A stretch of 64,000 bases of DNA from Vermamoeba vermiformis (GCA_045837725.1 JBEWZL010000076.1:372001-436000); one strand, 5' to 3'; shown: positions 33,646 to 44,958, numbered from the stretch's first letter. Notes: generated by a model from the sequence alone, not told the origin. Numbers and translations are program-made.

Positions 33646-34729
33646 ATGTACAAATTAATTAGGCAATCAAAAACAGAAACGAAAGAAATTGATCTTCCGT
33701 TTGATCGCCTTTCTGAGATCTTTATTGGAAGGTGCGTTTGAGCTTTTCGATGTCGACTCATAATTAACATATTAAATAGCACCCCCGAATGCCTTATTCA
33801 GCTTCCCAAGCTCAACGACTGCGCTGAGAAAGTCTGCTCCCTTGAATTGTTAGACGATCGAGTAAGCTTTGTTAGATAACTGCGCTAATAATTCCATACT
33901 AATATTTTAATAGGTTTGGGTTATTAAAAATCCATCCTTTAAAGGCGATGTACAATGCAATACTCAATCGATCTCGGACAAAATATTTTTAAAAAAAGGA
34001 GACCTGCTCACAATTGCTCTGGGCACAAAGAAAATGTCATTTGCTTTCGATCAAAGGTGCGTACTATTTTCTGACAACTCGCGTGGTGACATTGGTGGAT
34101 TTTTGAGCATGTACTACGAATGGCTCCGTGCGTAATCACTAACACCGTCTCTTTATAGTGATACTCCACTAAGGAAGAAGCACGCACGTTCGTTGACTCC
34201 AGGCAAGCGGAGTGACGATAAAGAAAATTCGAGCCCGAACGTCCAAAAGCCAAACAAAGAACGAACAGACAAGAAAGCAAAGAAAACAGAGGACGATGTG
34301 CAAACTCATTACTTGTTAATTCAGAAGTTTATTCTTGAGCAAAATGAATTTGTTTTGGTACGAGCAGTAGATTCGATTAGATCGCACGCTAACATAACTT
34401 CTATAGCAATTAAAATCAGAAAACGAACGGCTAAAAGAGGAAACGAAACGATTTTTACCAGAACACGTCGGCACGCTCTCGATCCGCGAAGTTGAACAGA
34501 TCGAAAACCAACTACAAAAGCTGCTACGCGAAATTGAAAAGATTAGAGTGAGTATTTTTTAAATAATTTTCTAGGCGTCAATATTAATCATTATTAAAAG
34601 AACGAGAAGGAAATTGAGGCGCAAAAGTGCCACTTATGTCGGCAAAAACCTAAAAGTCGAATGGTTTTCCTCGGATCCAAGTGCCTCTGTGAGTCCTGTT
34701 CAGATAATAATATGCTGACCTTCTTTTAA
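33646..34729 (+). CDS. FHA domain - coiled coil - C-terminal RING-like protein
   Basis: Six exons: 33646-33731, 33780-33861, 33914-34056, 34159-34357, 34407-34547, 34601-34729; 259 residues. Residues 1-105 look like an FHA phosphothreonine-binding domain (IFIGRS, CLIQLPKL, VWVIKNPSFKGDV, LKKGDLLTIALG, MSFAF), although the usual S-x-x-H is replaced (EKVCSLEL). A basic linker (KRSDDKENSS) follows, then a coiled coil (LKSENERLKEETKRFL ... LEKIR-like). The last 35 residues carry a Cys pattern (CHLCRQK ... GSKCLCESCSDNN) like a small or partial RING. FHA plus RING suggests a CHFR/RNF8-style ligase reading phosphoproteins, but the zinc ligands are incomplete and this is inference. Confidence 0.7.
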
Positions 34730-35120
34730 ATTGTATTATAATATAAATAGCAAATCTAATTTATTCTCATTTTCATGAATTTCTCGATCCCTGCAACCAA
34801 AATTTGTCCGCTTATAAGGATTGAACGATAAGTAATATATTATAAGCTACTGAATACGCCTTGCAACTGGTACAAGGCAACTAACCAAATCCCCGATTCA
34901 CACCCAAAAGCACCGCGTGACTACGGAGTTGGTCTCGCGGACACAACCAAAAACAGTTCGAGAAACTATTGTTATTTTAACAACATTGCTTCTGTTGGTT
35001 ACAACATATTGCAAAACGTAAGTCAGTGTTTTCTATGTCATCGAGATCTTCTGGAAGATCCACCAGCCCCCTCGTTTCGAAAAGGAATAACTGACTTGTT
35101 TTTGCAGAAACACATCAATA
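34730..35120. other. Intergenic
   Basis: 391 bp between the FHA gene and the peroxidase. A GTTCAATCC string on the minus strand (about 34822-34830) was tested as a tRNA B box; no matching acceptor stem or A box was found. A splice-like boundary near 35106 (tttgcag) could mark a 5' untranslated exon for the peroxidase gene. No coding sequence seen. Confidence 0.4.
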
Positions 35121-36393
35121 ATGAGCTCAGATAACTTTCAACCCGCTATTCTCACCGGTGTCGACGGTCACGGAGTCTTTCTGACCGGTAATTTACCTCA
35201 TCCCACGCAGATGGACGGCTGCACGCACGTCCTCCAACTTCTGCACAGCGAAAACATAAGACTCATAATTGACATTGATATTCTTAGTTCATCTCCACAA
35301 TGAAGCGATCTCGGATCCGTATTACAAATACGTCGCAGGCGTTTTTCCGACCCTCGTTAACAAAATAGTAACTCAGGTACATACAAATATTAATTAATAT
35401 TATCATTATTAACTAGCATTATAGTACAAGCTCAACAATGAAGAGGCCAAGTTACAGGGAACTATCGGCTTTGGTGTCAGACTGACCGAAAAATTCTTCA
35501 AACAACCCACAGAACTCAGCACTTCTTCATACGAATCCGTTGTTAGCAGCGCTAAATATTTCCCAGGTAAACTCACCAGATCCGCATGTTTTGATGCACA
35601 ACTAACGAATCGACATTCAGCCACTGGTGGTGACATCTTCGTTCACATTAAGTCTGCTCGTCGTGACGCTTGCTTCTTGTTGACCCAAGAATTCTACTCG
35701 CTCTTGCCCAAGAAGCACATTAAGCATATCGATGAGGTCGACGGCTGGGTATTTTTGAACAGCCAAGATCTTTCGGGATTCGAAGACGGCGCCGCAAATC
35801 CGAAGGGCAGTGCAAAGAAACTCGCCGCCGTTGTGGACGAGCGCACTGTAAGTTGGTTCAAGATGCTTTTATTTGACCCGAGCTAACCCGCTGCTAAAGG
35901 ATAAGAACCATCTTGGTGGATCGTACGCCATTGGTCAAAAATGGATCCACGATTTGGACCAATTGAACAAAATGCCTCTTAAAGCTCAAGAAGCCATGGT
36001 CGGTCGTACCAAGGTTGAGAATATGAAGATTATCGATCGCCCTGAGACCTCTCACGTCTCCAGAATGACTGTCGACGGCGAAGATATGAAGATCCATCGC
36101 CAATCAATGCCTTTTGGCAATATTTTGGTAAGCCGCTATATTATGCTCATAATTTAGACCAAGAGCGCTTCTAACGCTCGCTACTGCAGGAACACGGTTT
36201 GTTCTTCATCGGCTACTCAAACACCATTTACAAGTTCAAGCGCATGTTGCAGCGCATGGACGGCAGTGAAGACAAGCGAAAAGACGCCATTATTAGCTAC
36301 TCCAAGCCCGTTGCTGGAAACTTCTGGTACATGCCCTCACTCGATGAGCTCAAGCAGCTGCTCGCTGAAAACCCGAGCCCCTCCAAATTGTAA
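35121..36393 (+). CDS. DyP-type heme peroxidase
   Basis: Six exons: 35121-35187, 35288-35376, 35425-35566, 35621-35847, 35900-36127, 36190-36393; 318 residues. It oxidises substrates with H2O2 using heme. The DyP signature GXXDG is present as GFEDGAANPKG, with the catalytic Asp. The proximal His is probably in RPETSHVSRM and the distal Arg in HRQSMPFGN. The C-terminal strand LFFIGYSNTIYKFKRML is typical. There is no signal peptide, so it is cytosolic or targeted in another way. Intron 1 (35188-35287) is chosen because only that donor restores HLHNEAISDPYYKY in frame. Family known from bacteria, fungi and amoebae; horizontal origin is possible but the introns show it is settled in this genome. 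Confidence 0.93.
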
Positions 36394-36494
36394 ACATATA
36401 GATGTAGTGCCCTTGTAATAAATATCATAATTTAAATGCTTCGAGTCAATGAGAGTTTATTGTTTTCTGGATCCAAGTTGAGACAACAAATCAA

Positions 36495-37779
36495 ATGTTC
36501 AAAACTGTTACAAACACCGTATGCTGCACCGCACGCAATGTGTTGCAGACTAGCGCCAAAAAAAGTTTGAATAAGACGAATGTATTTGCAAATCTGAATC
36601 AAGCCCAAAAAAAACGCAATTTCGCCTCCAAAGGCAGCAATATTTTTTCCCCTATGTTAGATAAATTACACGACATCGGAAAGGTAATAATAAATCTTTA
36701 GAGACGTACTAGAATTTTTCTATTATTTTTGTTACTAATTATTAATTTGCAGCGTGAACCTTCAGTCAACGCTTTGATCCCATATGTATTAGAAACAACG
36801 TCACATGGCGAACGAGCTTACGATATATTTTCTCGATTAATGAAGGAGCGCATTATCTTACTTTCAGGCGAGGTAAATAGTTGCCGTTCAACTAGCCCAA
36901 TCGTTACTGACGAGACCGTACTGATAGGTCGAAGATAATATGGCTTCTATTATCGTAGCGCAATTGCTGTTTTTGGAAAATCAAGGAAGCAATAAGCCGA
37001 TCCATATTTACATCAACAGTCCTGGTGGTGGTAAGGCTTGTCAATGAATTTCTCTAAATATATCGATCGCTGCGATATCTATATGAGATTGTTTGATGAT
37101 ACGAAGAGATTGCATGGTGAACTCATTACTAACCCGCATCTAGTTGTCACGTCTGGTCTCGCCATTTATGACACGATGCAATACATTCAATCGCCCGTAT
37201 CAACGCTGTGCCTTGGTCAAGCCTGTTCAATGGCCTCGCTATTATTAGCAGCTGGATCACCTGTATGTATCATACTCCGGAATTCTGGACTTGATTGTAA
37301 ACATTAGGAACTCACGACTCATTGATAGGGTCTGCGACGAGCTCTTCCTAACAGTCGCGTCATGTTACATCAACCTCTCGGCGGTTTTTCTGTGAGTCAG
37401 ACTTTTAATTAAATTGAAGGGTTGGCACTTTGACTGACAAACCTTACTTACTCCTACCTAACTATTCAGGGCCAAGCTAGCGACATTGAAATCCACGCAC
37501 GTGAGATATTGGAAATCAAGAAACGATTGAACTTGTTGTACGTCAAGCACACGGGCAGACCTTTGGCTGAGATCGGTTAGTACTCACTACCTGCGTCAAT
37601 CTGATGCTTTGGTGCTAATACTTATCATGCTTCCAACAGAAAAAGTCACTGATCGTGACTACTGGCTGTCAGCTGAAGACGCTAAGAATTTTGGAATTGT
37701 GGATGCCGTTATTACAAAGCGAACTGGCGATGTTTCGGCATTGCGACCTGATGCAACCGCAGCGAAGACAGACAACTAA
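36495..37779 (+). CDS. CLPP: ATP-dependent Clp protease proteolytic subunit, mitochondrial
   Basis: Seven exons: 36495-36683, 36753-36872, 36928-37030, 37144-37262, 37329-37391, 37470-37575, 37640-37779; 279 residues. It forms the serine-protease barrel that partners ClpX in the mitochondrial matrix. The first 60 residues are basic and Ser/Asn-rich ([20 protein letters not shown]), a targeting peptide. The catalytic Ser is in [15 protein letters not shown] (Cys replaces one Ala next to Ser), His in MLHQPLGGF, and Asp in [17 protein letters not shown] is the hydrophobic pocket segment. Intron 3 (37031-37143) is longer than usual at 113 nt. Complete. Confidence 0.95.
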
Positions 37780-38174
37780 TAAACACGCGAAGTATTAACA
37801 TATCTCGCGTCAATAGGACTGCATACTCGTCCGGTTGGTTGTGCCGAGGATCCAAACGACTTCGTGAATGGAACCCGCTCGTCATCATGGAACGGTACGT
37901 TCAATTAATTATTAAGAAAGGTATATTCCGACAGTTCTTATGTATTACTTAACGCTTTATGCAATAAGGCAAAATTTAAATGTTTAACGTTGTGAATTTA
38001 TGGGCGTATTACGCCGTGCCCACCAAAATCTGAATTCCTTGCTCATTAATTAACGAGTTAAATTTATATATTTATGGAAAGGTTAAATTTGGTTGCATTT
38101 TTAGTCGCGTAGTGATCTCAATTGTTGCGGACATGACGTTTGTCATTTTCTGTCCCGTCCTAAACCAAATCCAG
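37780..38174. other. Intergenic between convergent genes
   Basis: 395 bp between the ClpP stop and the stop of the next minus-strand gene. AT-rich toward the right. No ORF with family features, repeats or RNA gene seen. Confidence 0.45.
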
Positions 38175-38793
38175 CTAAAAATCACCTATATGTTTCCTGA
38201 TCACCTTTCTTTTGAGCTGTTTCTCTCTATTTTTTTCTGCATGCACGTCATATTCGAAGACAGACTTCAGCACCGCTTTACGCTCGGAGGTCAGGCTTTG
38301 TTCAATCCGGTCGAGGATCTGCGCTCTCATCGACGGCTCTTGCGACATCTTCATAGTTCGTCTTTTTACTCTTAAATTGAGTCCTCTATTAGCGAGACAA
38401 AGTTAGTTTTCCTAACGTTTAAGATAATCTCGATTTTTTGCTAGCGATAATTAATTAATTAAACGCCAGTACGTGACCTTTGTCAAGGCGTTCTAGTCGC
38501 TTTAATTCTATATAATCGGTACGTACTGCGCGGAAATAAAATTTCTACGCTGAATTTTCGCCGAGAAACTCGTGCCTTGTGCTTTGTCCGATTCGCCGGA
38601 TCCAGTGTTCGTGGATTTATACTCCTTCGAAATGGATTCTGCCTCCCGGCAATTTACTACGGGCTCTATATCGTCCGACCATTTCTCTCTTAATTGATTG
38701 TTCAATTTAATCGCTCTGGCAACGTCGATACTCGAATTCTGCTTCGGATTAGTAAGCTAAGACTTTTCGCGCCTTTACCTTGCTATGGTCCAT
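38175..38793 (-). CDS. Small charged hypothetical protein
   Basis: Three exons assembled by phase: 38793-38779 (MDHSK), 38738-38527, 38370-38175; 140 residues, stop TAG. I do not recognise it. The middle is polar (VNCREAESISKEYKS, then a Ser/Gly/Thr stretch). The last 60 residues form a strongly charged helix (RAQILDRIEQSLTSERKAVL ... AEKNREKQLKRK). This kind of sequence suits a small coiled-coil subunit. Intron 2 is long (156 nt); its acceptor (atttaag|A) was chosen because it is the one that keeps phase into the terminal helix. Exon 1 is only 15 nt. The gene is supported by splice signals and coding phase, not by homology. Confidence 0.6.
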
Positions 38794-39134
38794 CTCTTCG
38801 AGTTGGTATTAGTCAATTATGTTGCTCAGATGGTAAACAATCGCGTAAACGCAGAATTGCGCAAACCATGTAAAGGACACGAAAACGGAGAAAATGATGT
38901 TACGCGATATTGCGTGTACTAACGGTCAATTCCATAATTAGTGTATTTAACTGCCGTGTAGGGCACGCTCGCTTTATTATCGTATACACAGTGGAAGAAA
39001 TCTTTAAGAAAGATCTGACATTTTGCTGCGGATTTGACAAAATTGGTAAGTTTACGGCAATTATACCTTTATTTACATGTTTTTTCTATACAATAAATAC
39101 AATTTACGATCTTAACAAAATTGCAACGTAGGGC
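38794..39134. other. Intergenic, upstream of the 140-residue protein gene
   Basis: 341 bp between two minus-strand genes. No coding exon, repeat or RNA gene recognised; presumed promoter of the gene starting at 38793 and 3' region of the helix-turn-helix gene. Confidence 0.4.
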
Positions 39135-39947
39135 TTAGCAAACGTTGCCAAAGATCTGGTTTAGACTGAACTGAGCCCAGTCATCCGCTAAGTACTCGCT
39201 CGTTAGAACGTTCTGTTCATAATGCAAAAAGCCACCAAAATTGTTGAAAATAGCGATAGGTTCGCCAAGTTCTACTTCGCTCGTCGCAATTTCGGAGCGC
39301 GGGCTTTCGAGTTGCTCATCTTCTGAACTTTCAGGCTCGGGAAAATCGACATGTATATTACCGAGCTTGGTTTGGATAGTCTCTTCGAGTTTCTTCCATC
39401 CTCGATGTTTGGCACGTCGATTGAGGAAGTGACTTAGCTTTGTTTGGCTGAAAAGAAACGGAGTTAGTACTTTGATCACGGATGGCGAACAAAACGATTG
39501 GTAAGCGCAAAAAGATAATATGATATCTTACCTAATACCGAGCATTTTAGCTGCACTCCTTTGGTTTAACTTCTTTTCTTTCATATAGTATGCTAACCGC
39601 AGCACTGATCTTTCATCTGGCACTATCGTAGATTTGCTAAGAGGGCCACCTAGTCTTGAGTCTGTCCTCGACGGCCTCGCTGATCGTGGCATATATAAAT
39701 CGTCTTCATCTCTTCTCTGCCTTGATCTTTTGTTGCTGGAAGGTCTTGAGAGTTCCTCCATGTCAGATTCGTATGAACTATGGAAAATAAGACAAGGTAA
39801 GCACCAATGGTCTATTTTATATCTATCGCGACTGTGGCGAGTCATTCTGCCGCTCTGCGCGTGTTAGACGTACCTCTCATAGCTATTATAAGCTGAGCTT
39901 GAGGACTCGTCTCGCATTTCACTATCCGTTCTTTGTTGGTCTTCCAT
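39135..39947 (-). CDS. Helix-turn-helix protein, acidic C-terminus
   Basis: Three exons: 39947-39874, 39777-39532, 39447-39135; 210 residues. The N-terminus is Ser/Arg/Asp-rich with basic runs (SSNKRSRQRR). Residues about 75-125 hold a helix-turn-helix: VLRLAYYMKEKKLNQRSAAK, then MLGISQTKLSHFLN, the second helix and recognition helix of a phage-repressor/CUT-like or Psq-like fold. A basic RRAKHRGWKK follows. The C-terminus is acidic (PEPESSEDEQ) and ends with aromatic residues, which could be an activation region. A DNA-binding regulator is likely; its targets are unknown. Only 60 bp separate its start codon from the divergent small gene at 40008. Confidence 0.7.
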
Positions 39948-40007
39948 TATATTAACCGATGATAGGCGTTAGCCTTGTGTGTTTATCACAGAGATAATTT
40001 TGCAACA

Positions 40008-40211
40008 ATGACCCCGACAAAGTCGATTTTATGTTTGGCGCGGCTGTCATCCTTGTCACCAATTCACCCTTTACACTTTTACGGTAAAACTTCACCGGAA
40101 AAGGGTGCCGCTTCGAAGAATGGTCTATACTACGAGCATAAGCGCATTGGCAATGATAACATGCATCGTAAAATGCTGGAACATCCGAGGGCACTTTTTT
40201 ATCTCGCCTGA
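40008..40211 (+). CDS. Small hypothetical protein (67 residues)
   Basis: A single exon from ATG 40008 to TGA 40209-40211. Not recognised. The N-terminus (MTPTKSILCLARLSSLSPIH) lacks acidic residues and could be mitochondrial targeting. The rest is compact and polar (HFYGKTSPEKGAASKNG, HKRIGNDNMHRKML). Codon use and the ACAATG context resemble neighbours. It shares a 60-bp promoter with the divergent HTH gene. Small mitochondrial proteins often look like this, but nothing proves it. Confidence 0.55.
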   Translation: MTPTKSILCLARLSSLSPIHPLHFYGKTSPEKGAASKNGLYYEHKRIGNDNMHRKMLEHPRALFYLA

Positions 40212-40390
40212 AGATTAATTACCAAATTAAGAACTCGGTTTTGATACTCGTGAAATTGTGTATACTATTATTAATAAGTTTAATCCACTCCCTTCATTAT
40301 CATTAATTAATCGATATTGACACAGTTCGATTAACGGACTATTGTGAGCCTGCAATATAGTTATCTCGCCTGACTTGAGATTGACAGGAG

Positions 40391-40582
40391 CTAATCTTGG
40401 TACGCGGAGGTAACGAACACTTCTCCCTCTCTTGAAGACGGAGCAGGTTCATTAATCGCTTTCGTGAAAACCACGCCTCCTTGTAAATTTTTGTGCGTGG
40501 TGTCAAATCCAGATCGCGGAGAAATGAGTTCGATAACCTTAATACAAGCATTGTTTATGCAATTAGTGGATGATGCAGCCAT
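40391..40582 (-). CDS. Small hypothetical protein (63 residues)
   Basis: A single exon from ATG 40582 to TAG 40391. Not recognised. Begins MAASSTNCINNACIKVIEL, followed by SPRSGFDTTHKNLQGGVVF and a Ser/Pro/Glu-rich end. There is no targeting signal or membrane helix. The ATG context (gttATGGCT) is good. It lies between the 3' end of Aurora kinase (same strand, downstream 190 bp away) and the tiny gene at 40008. It might be chance; transcription data would decide. Confidence 0.4.
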   Translation of the reverse strand: MAASSTNCINNACIKVIELISPRSGFDTTHKNLQGGVVFTKAINEPAPSSREGEVFVTSAYQD

Positions 40583-40772
40583 AACTAATATTGCTTAAAT
40601 TTGTTTCATCCAAACAACCGAAATGGGATTGAAGGATGGAACACGGCGGATTGTGTAAGTGTTTGTTTTATATTATACAATACAGCGCAACTGAAACGAT
40701 TGGCCGACAATATGCCAACTATTTAAAGTTGTCATTATCATCTAGACCAAAAACAAAATTATGTACATTTAC

Positions 40773-42290
40773 TTAGTTCTGGGCTCCGGTTTCCTTCTTC
40801 TCGGGAACCTTCACGTACTTCTTGATCCAAGGGTGCGCGATGACTTCATCCAATGAAATACGCTTTTCGGAATCCTTGACCAGCAATTTTGAAATTAGAT
40901 CTCGTGCCTCTTCGGAGACGTGCGAAGGGAAGCTCAAGTCAACCTTCAAGATCTTGCGGTAGGTTTCATTTGTGTCTTCGTTCTCGAATGGAGGGCTGAT
41001 CAATAGAAGATACGGTTAATAAGAGTGTGCACAGTAAAGATTTTTTTGTCTCATGTTCCTGGTAGTTCACAACGAATTTTCCATTAATAGCAAATTTTAA
41101 CTTAGGTGAACCGCAAAATCAATGAGAATGGATAATTACTTACAATCCGCACAAGAACTCGTAGGTCAAGACACCAAGTGACCAGATATCAACGGAGTGA
41201 TCGTGCTTCTTTCGTTCAATCATCTCGGGGGGCAAGTAGTCCAAGGTACCGCACAAAGTTTCACGACGAGCAGAGGGCGCGTGCACTGACCAACCAAAGT
41301 CAGCAATCTTTACTTCACCCTTGATCGACAACAACAAGTTTTCAGGCTTGATGTCACGATGGATCACGTGTTTCTTGTGCAGGTACTTCAAGGCGTGCGC
41401 AATGGAGTGAATGTACTAGTCAATAAATGTACAATTAATATCCGATCTTACAAGAAGTTATTTATAGGACTTACGTTCGCTGCTGTTTGTTCACTGAAGT
41501 GGTTCTCGGATTTGAGTTTCTTGTAGACTTCACCACCAGCAGCGTACTCCAAAATTAAGTACACTCTGCTTTGGTCGTAGAAGTAGCCGTACAGACGAAG
41601 AATGTTCGGGTGTCTATGAAGATTAAATAATTTAGAATCCGATCCGAATGCGAAAGGCAGCTGAAGAAACTTACCTCAAATGCGATTGAATTTCGATTTC
41701 TCGTCGCAATTGATGCTCCACACCGTTCTTAGCAAGTTGTTCCTTGAACAACACCTTCAAGGCAACGATGAACTTGCTCTTCTTTTCCCTCGCCAAGTAG
41801 ACGTTACCAAACTTGCCTTTGCCGAGAGGCTTGCCAATATCGAAGTGACCGAGAGACCATCGCTCGAAAGACTGCTTTTGGGCCACCTGAATTTGCGTTG
41901 AAGGCATTTGATAGGCGTTGGGCGCGACTGTTGGTGGATTTTGAGCTGCGGTGGTATTATTGCTAGGGGGAGCCGGCAAGGGTTTCTTGTTTGCTAATTG
42001 TGTATTTCCAGCAAGTAAATTCGAGGAGCTAGTAGCAGCGACTGGGGCTGTAGGCTTCGTGGCAGGATTGGATGCGGCGGTAGGCGAGGTGCGGGAACTC
42101 GCTTAGGAGCAGCCTTGGCAGCATTCAACTGTATTTATTATTAATATATTAATTATTTTGAAGCATTAATAATTATTTCTACCTTCGCATCTTGAATTTT
42201 TGTCTCGGGCTTTTGGTTCTTCGAGTTCTCCTTGTTAATTGATAGACCAGACATCTGAGAGGTCATCTTATTTAACTTAGAAGTAGCCAT
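40773..42290 (-). CDS. Aurora kinase
   Basis: Exons: 42290-42183, 42128-41675, 41613-41475, 41415-41144, 40995-40773; about 400 residues. A mitotic Ser/Thr kinase. Motifs: [20 protein letters not shown] (P-loop), VALKVL (ATP Lys), [30 protein letters not shown] (activation loop with the Aurora Thr), [27 protein letters not shown], and HPWIKKY at the end. The N-terminus holds a KEN box (SINKENSK, residue about 20), matching anaphase-promoting-complex degradation. The Ala/Ser/Pro linker in exon 2 changes frame once near 42090-42110: length 454 fits only with a one-base correction. This is either an assembly indel or a real frameshift. The kinase domain itself is intact. A or B subtype cannot be told. 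Confidence 0.92.
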
Positions 42291-42480
42291 TAACTTGGCA
42301 GCAGCGTTGTTGTGCTTTGGAACGAAAGTGACTAATAAATAAATGTTTCGTAACGACTAAGTTTTTAAATTTCAACAGGCGGGAAACGAATTTTTGCAAC
42401 GGTCATATGGAAAATAAGGGAGGAAATTGGTTCTTGCCTTCCAGCAGAGCCTTCTACGTCATTCTTGTTGCTTGTTCGGG
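42291..42480. promoter_or_regulatory. Divergent promoter, Aurora kinase / aladin
   Basis: 190 bp between the start codons. On the Aurora side, upstream codons continue open for a short way (ending in a possible acceptor ttattag near 42332), so a 5' exon for Aurora cannot be excluded. Confidence 0.4.
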
Positions 42481-44958
42481 ATGGACGTCCTTAAATCAAC
42501 GTTAGCTCAACGCGGCAAGATCCACCACTTCAAAGGTATAAGATTTGGTGTATTGTTTTCATTACTGACCGTGTCTTGCAGAACGTGGTATTGTACCACC
42601 AGAACCTGTATCCGAGAGCTTGGTGCACGGCGAATTGACGCTTGGCGAGTTGTATTTTGAGCTCTGTAAGTCGATCATAAAAATTATGTTAGTTTTACTC
42701 ACAGCAATTTTAGTAACCATCAAAAATAATAATGACCCCAACATTTCTCGGTTTGTCAACGCGGAGGTAATATTATTTTTTTCTAGAATTTATTGGTGCA
42801 TTTATTTACTATTTTTGATTGGATCCAGGGTGTCATTTACCCTAATATTATAATCCCTCAAGAAATACCTTATGTAAAGCCACCACAAGCAATATCAGTG
42901 CGAGGAGCATCAGGAGGGCTCTTGACATCGATTCAAAGACTGTAAGTTCGTGTAGATCAATTGTTAATTTTATAATTCGCTCACTTTGCTTAGTCTCGGT
43001 AATACGGACAGTCAATTCGATGGACAAAGATACGGCAAAAAGATTACACGAGAAGATAGACGCCCCAAAGATGATCAAGAACCAGCTTATAAATCTTATT
43101 TGAGATCAGCCTTCGACTTTGTATTGCGAAGCTTTAATCTCAAACACGTAAGTAGCCGGGTTTAATGACTATTAGTACGTGCTAAATATGAATAGGAGCC
43201 TTTATTTCACCTTATACCCGATTCTCTGCGCCTATCCGCAACTGCTCCTGCCAACTTGTTTGCTTGGCATCCTTATCAACAAAGGTACTATATATCGCGT
43301 TCATAATCTATACTACCCCGCTTAACACCATTCATAGATTTGCTGTTGCATTACGTAATGACCACATTAGAATGTTTGATTTAAACTTGCAAGGTACGGA
43401 TGGTTCGCGCTATGTTATCCTCGCTAACCCTTTCTTAGCGTGGAGTTCATTAGCACTATCGCACGAATTTCAACGCGATATCTGTTGTATGCAGTGGAAG
43501 CCGTTGTCCGGCAACACATTGGCAGTGGGCTGTCGATATGGTGTGTGCGTATGGTCGATTGTGAGCAAGAAAGTCCAGCGACCAAATATAGCGATTAAAG
43601 AAGGCGAAAGCGACACGAACTCGTACCAGGAACAGTCAGCGTGGATGACTTACTTGAAGTACGTCATTTACTTCGAGCATTATTACGTGTAGAACTAACT
43701 TGGCGTTAAAAGGTATCCGGGTCATGCACCTGTCAATTGTCTCGCGTGGTCTCCTTGTGAAAAGTAAGCAGCTAATCTTAAGCCATTTGCGTATTATAAT
43801 GCTTATGCTAACTTATCTAGCTTACTGGCCACGGGATCTGTCTCGTCGCATCGTGTAATCATTTGGGACACGGCACTGGACCAGCCAATTCCCCTCAACG
43901 AAATAACGTTGGGAGCTGGTATTACCATGCTCAAGTGGTCTCCGAACGGGCACTATTTGTTCGCTGCTACAACGTAAGTAACTGAAACGTACGCTTGAAG
44001 CTGTGCTCACCTTAACCACAGTAAATCGACATTCCACATTTGGGAGACCAAGACTTGGCGATGCGAAAAATGGAGCAATCTCAAGACCTATGTTCAGGTG
44101 AGATAAACAAAGATAAAATTGTTTGGAAATTCTCCATTAAGGCCGGATCAATCTAACGCAATCTCCTATCAATTTTAGACAGCGGCTTGGAGCTCCGACA
44201 GTAGATACCTTGCTATAGCCGCGAGCGGTGATAGCTCAATCCATTTTATCGAGTTCCCAGCTCACCCACCTCAAATTGGTACGTTGCGTATTTGCGAAGT
44301 TTTATTTCAGAAATCGAAATTCTAAATTTAAGTTTAGCCGCGCAATACATCGGAACTGAAGACATTGGACTTTACTCAGTGACACTAGGCAGTGGCCGCG
44401 AAGTGACAGTCGGCGGAAACATTAAGGAGATTGCCTGGGATATGACTGGTCAACGACTCGTCGTGTCTTTCCTCGATGACGGTCAGGGCAAGAAGGACAA
44501 CTCTGACCGAGCTCACGCTGGAACTGGCTTGGAAGCTGTTAAAAAACGACTATTCACCGATGACGATGGCGAAAATAGCGCAGGAACGGGAGAACAAGGT
44601 GACACTTGTCACTCGTTGTTTGCCCTTTTTGCAACCAGGAGTACTCCGGTGGTAAATTTAGAGCCTATGTAAGTTTACATTGTATACTTGGTCTTGAATA
44701 TAACGCTAACGTGACAATAGGGGTTTCATTCGAGGACCGCCAAGCAGTTCTTCGCCTCTGCAGATGAGCTTTAGACCAAATTTTCCAAAGGGCGCCTTGT
44801 TGACAGCGGTAAGTTTATTTTGCTTAAAATCGAGTTCTGTGTAGGCTCGTATCTTCATGGACCGAAATAGTGCACATGTACTAATTTTTTCGTTGTTATT
44901 GCAGGTTTGGTCTAGCGGCAAGATCTCGTTCTTCCCATTGTACTTCAAAACCGATTAA
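42481..44958 (+). CDS. AAAS: Aladin, WD-repeat nucleoporin
   Basis: 14 exons: 42481-42535, 42582-42665, 42714-42766, 42829-42941, 42994-43147, 43196-43284, 43338-43658, 43713-43763, 43821-43973, 44022-44097, 44179-44278, 44338-44668, 44721-44808, 44905-44958; 573 residues. A nuclear-pore component that also binds Aurora A in animals. The WD40 propeller is clear: FAVALRNDHIRMFDL, CCMQWKPLSGNTLAVGC, PVNCLAWSPCENLLATG, VIIWDTA, ITMLKWSPNGHYLFAATT, FHIWETKTWRCEKW, TAAWSSDSRYL, and the long loop before FIRGPPSS. Length and order match animal aladin. It shares a 190-bp divergent promoter with Aurora kinase, a suggestive pairing. Phases are consistent in all junctions. Confidence 0.94.

Noticed and set aside
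34407-34547. Plant MADS K-box-like string (LSIREVEQIENQLQKLL) in the FHA protein
   Set aside because: No MADS domain, and the similarity is what any amphipathic coiled coil could give.
34800-34950. Possible tRNA on the minus strand (GTTCAATCC B-box-like string)
   Set aside because: No acceptor stem pairing and no proper A box at the right distance.
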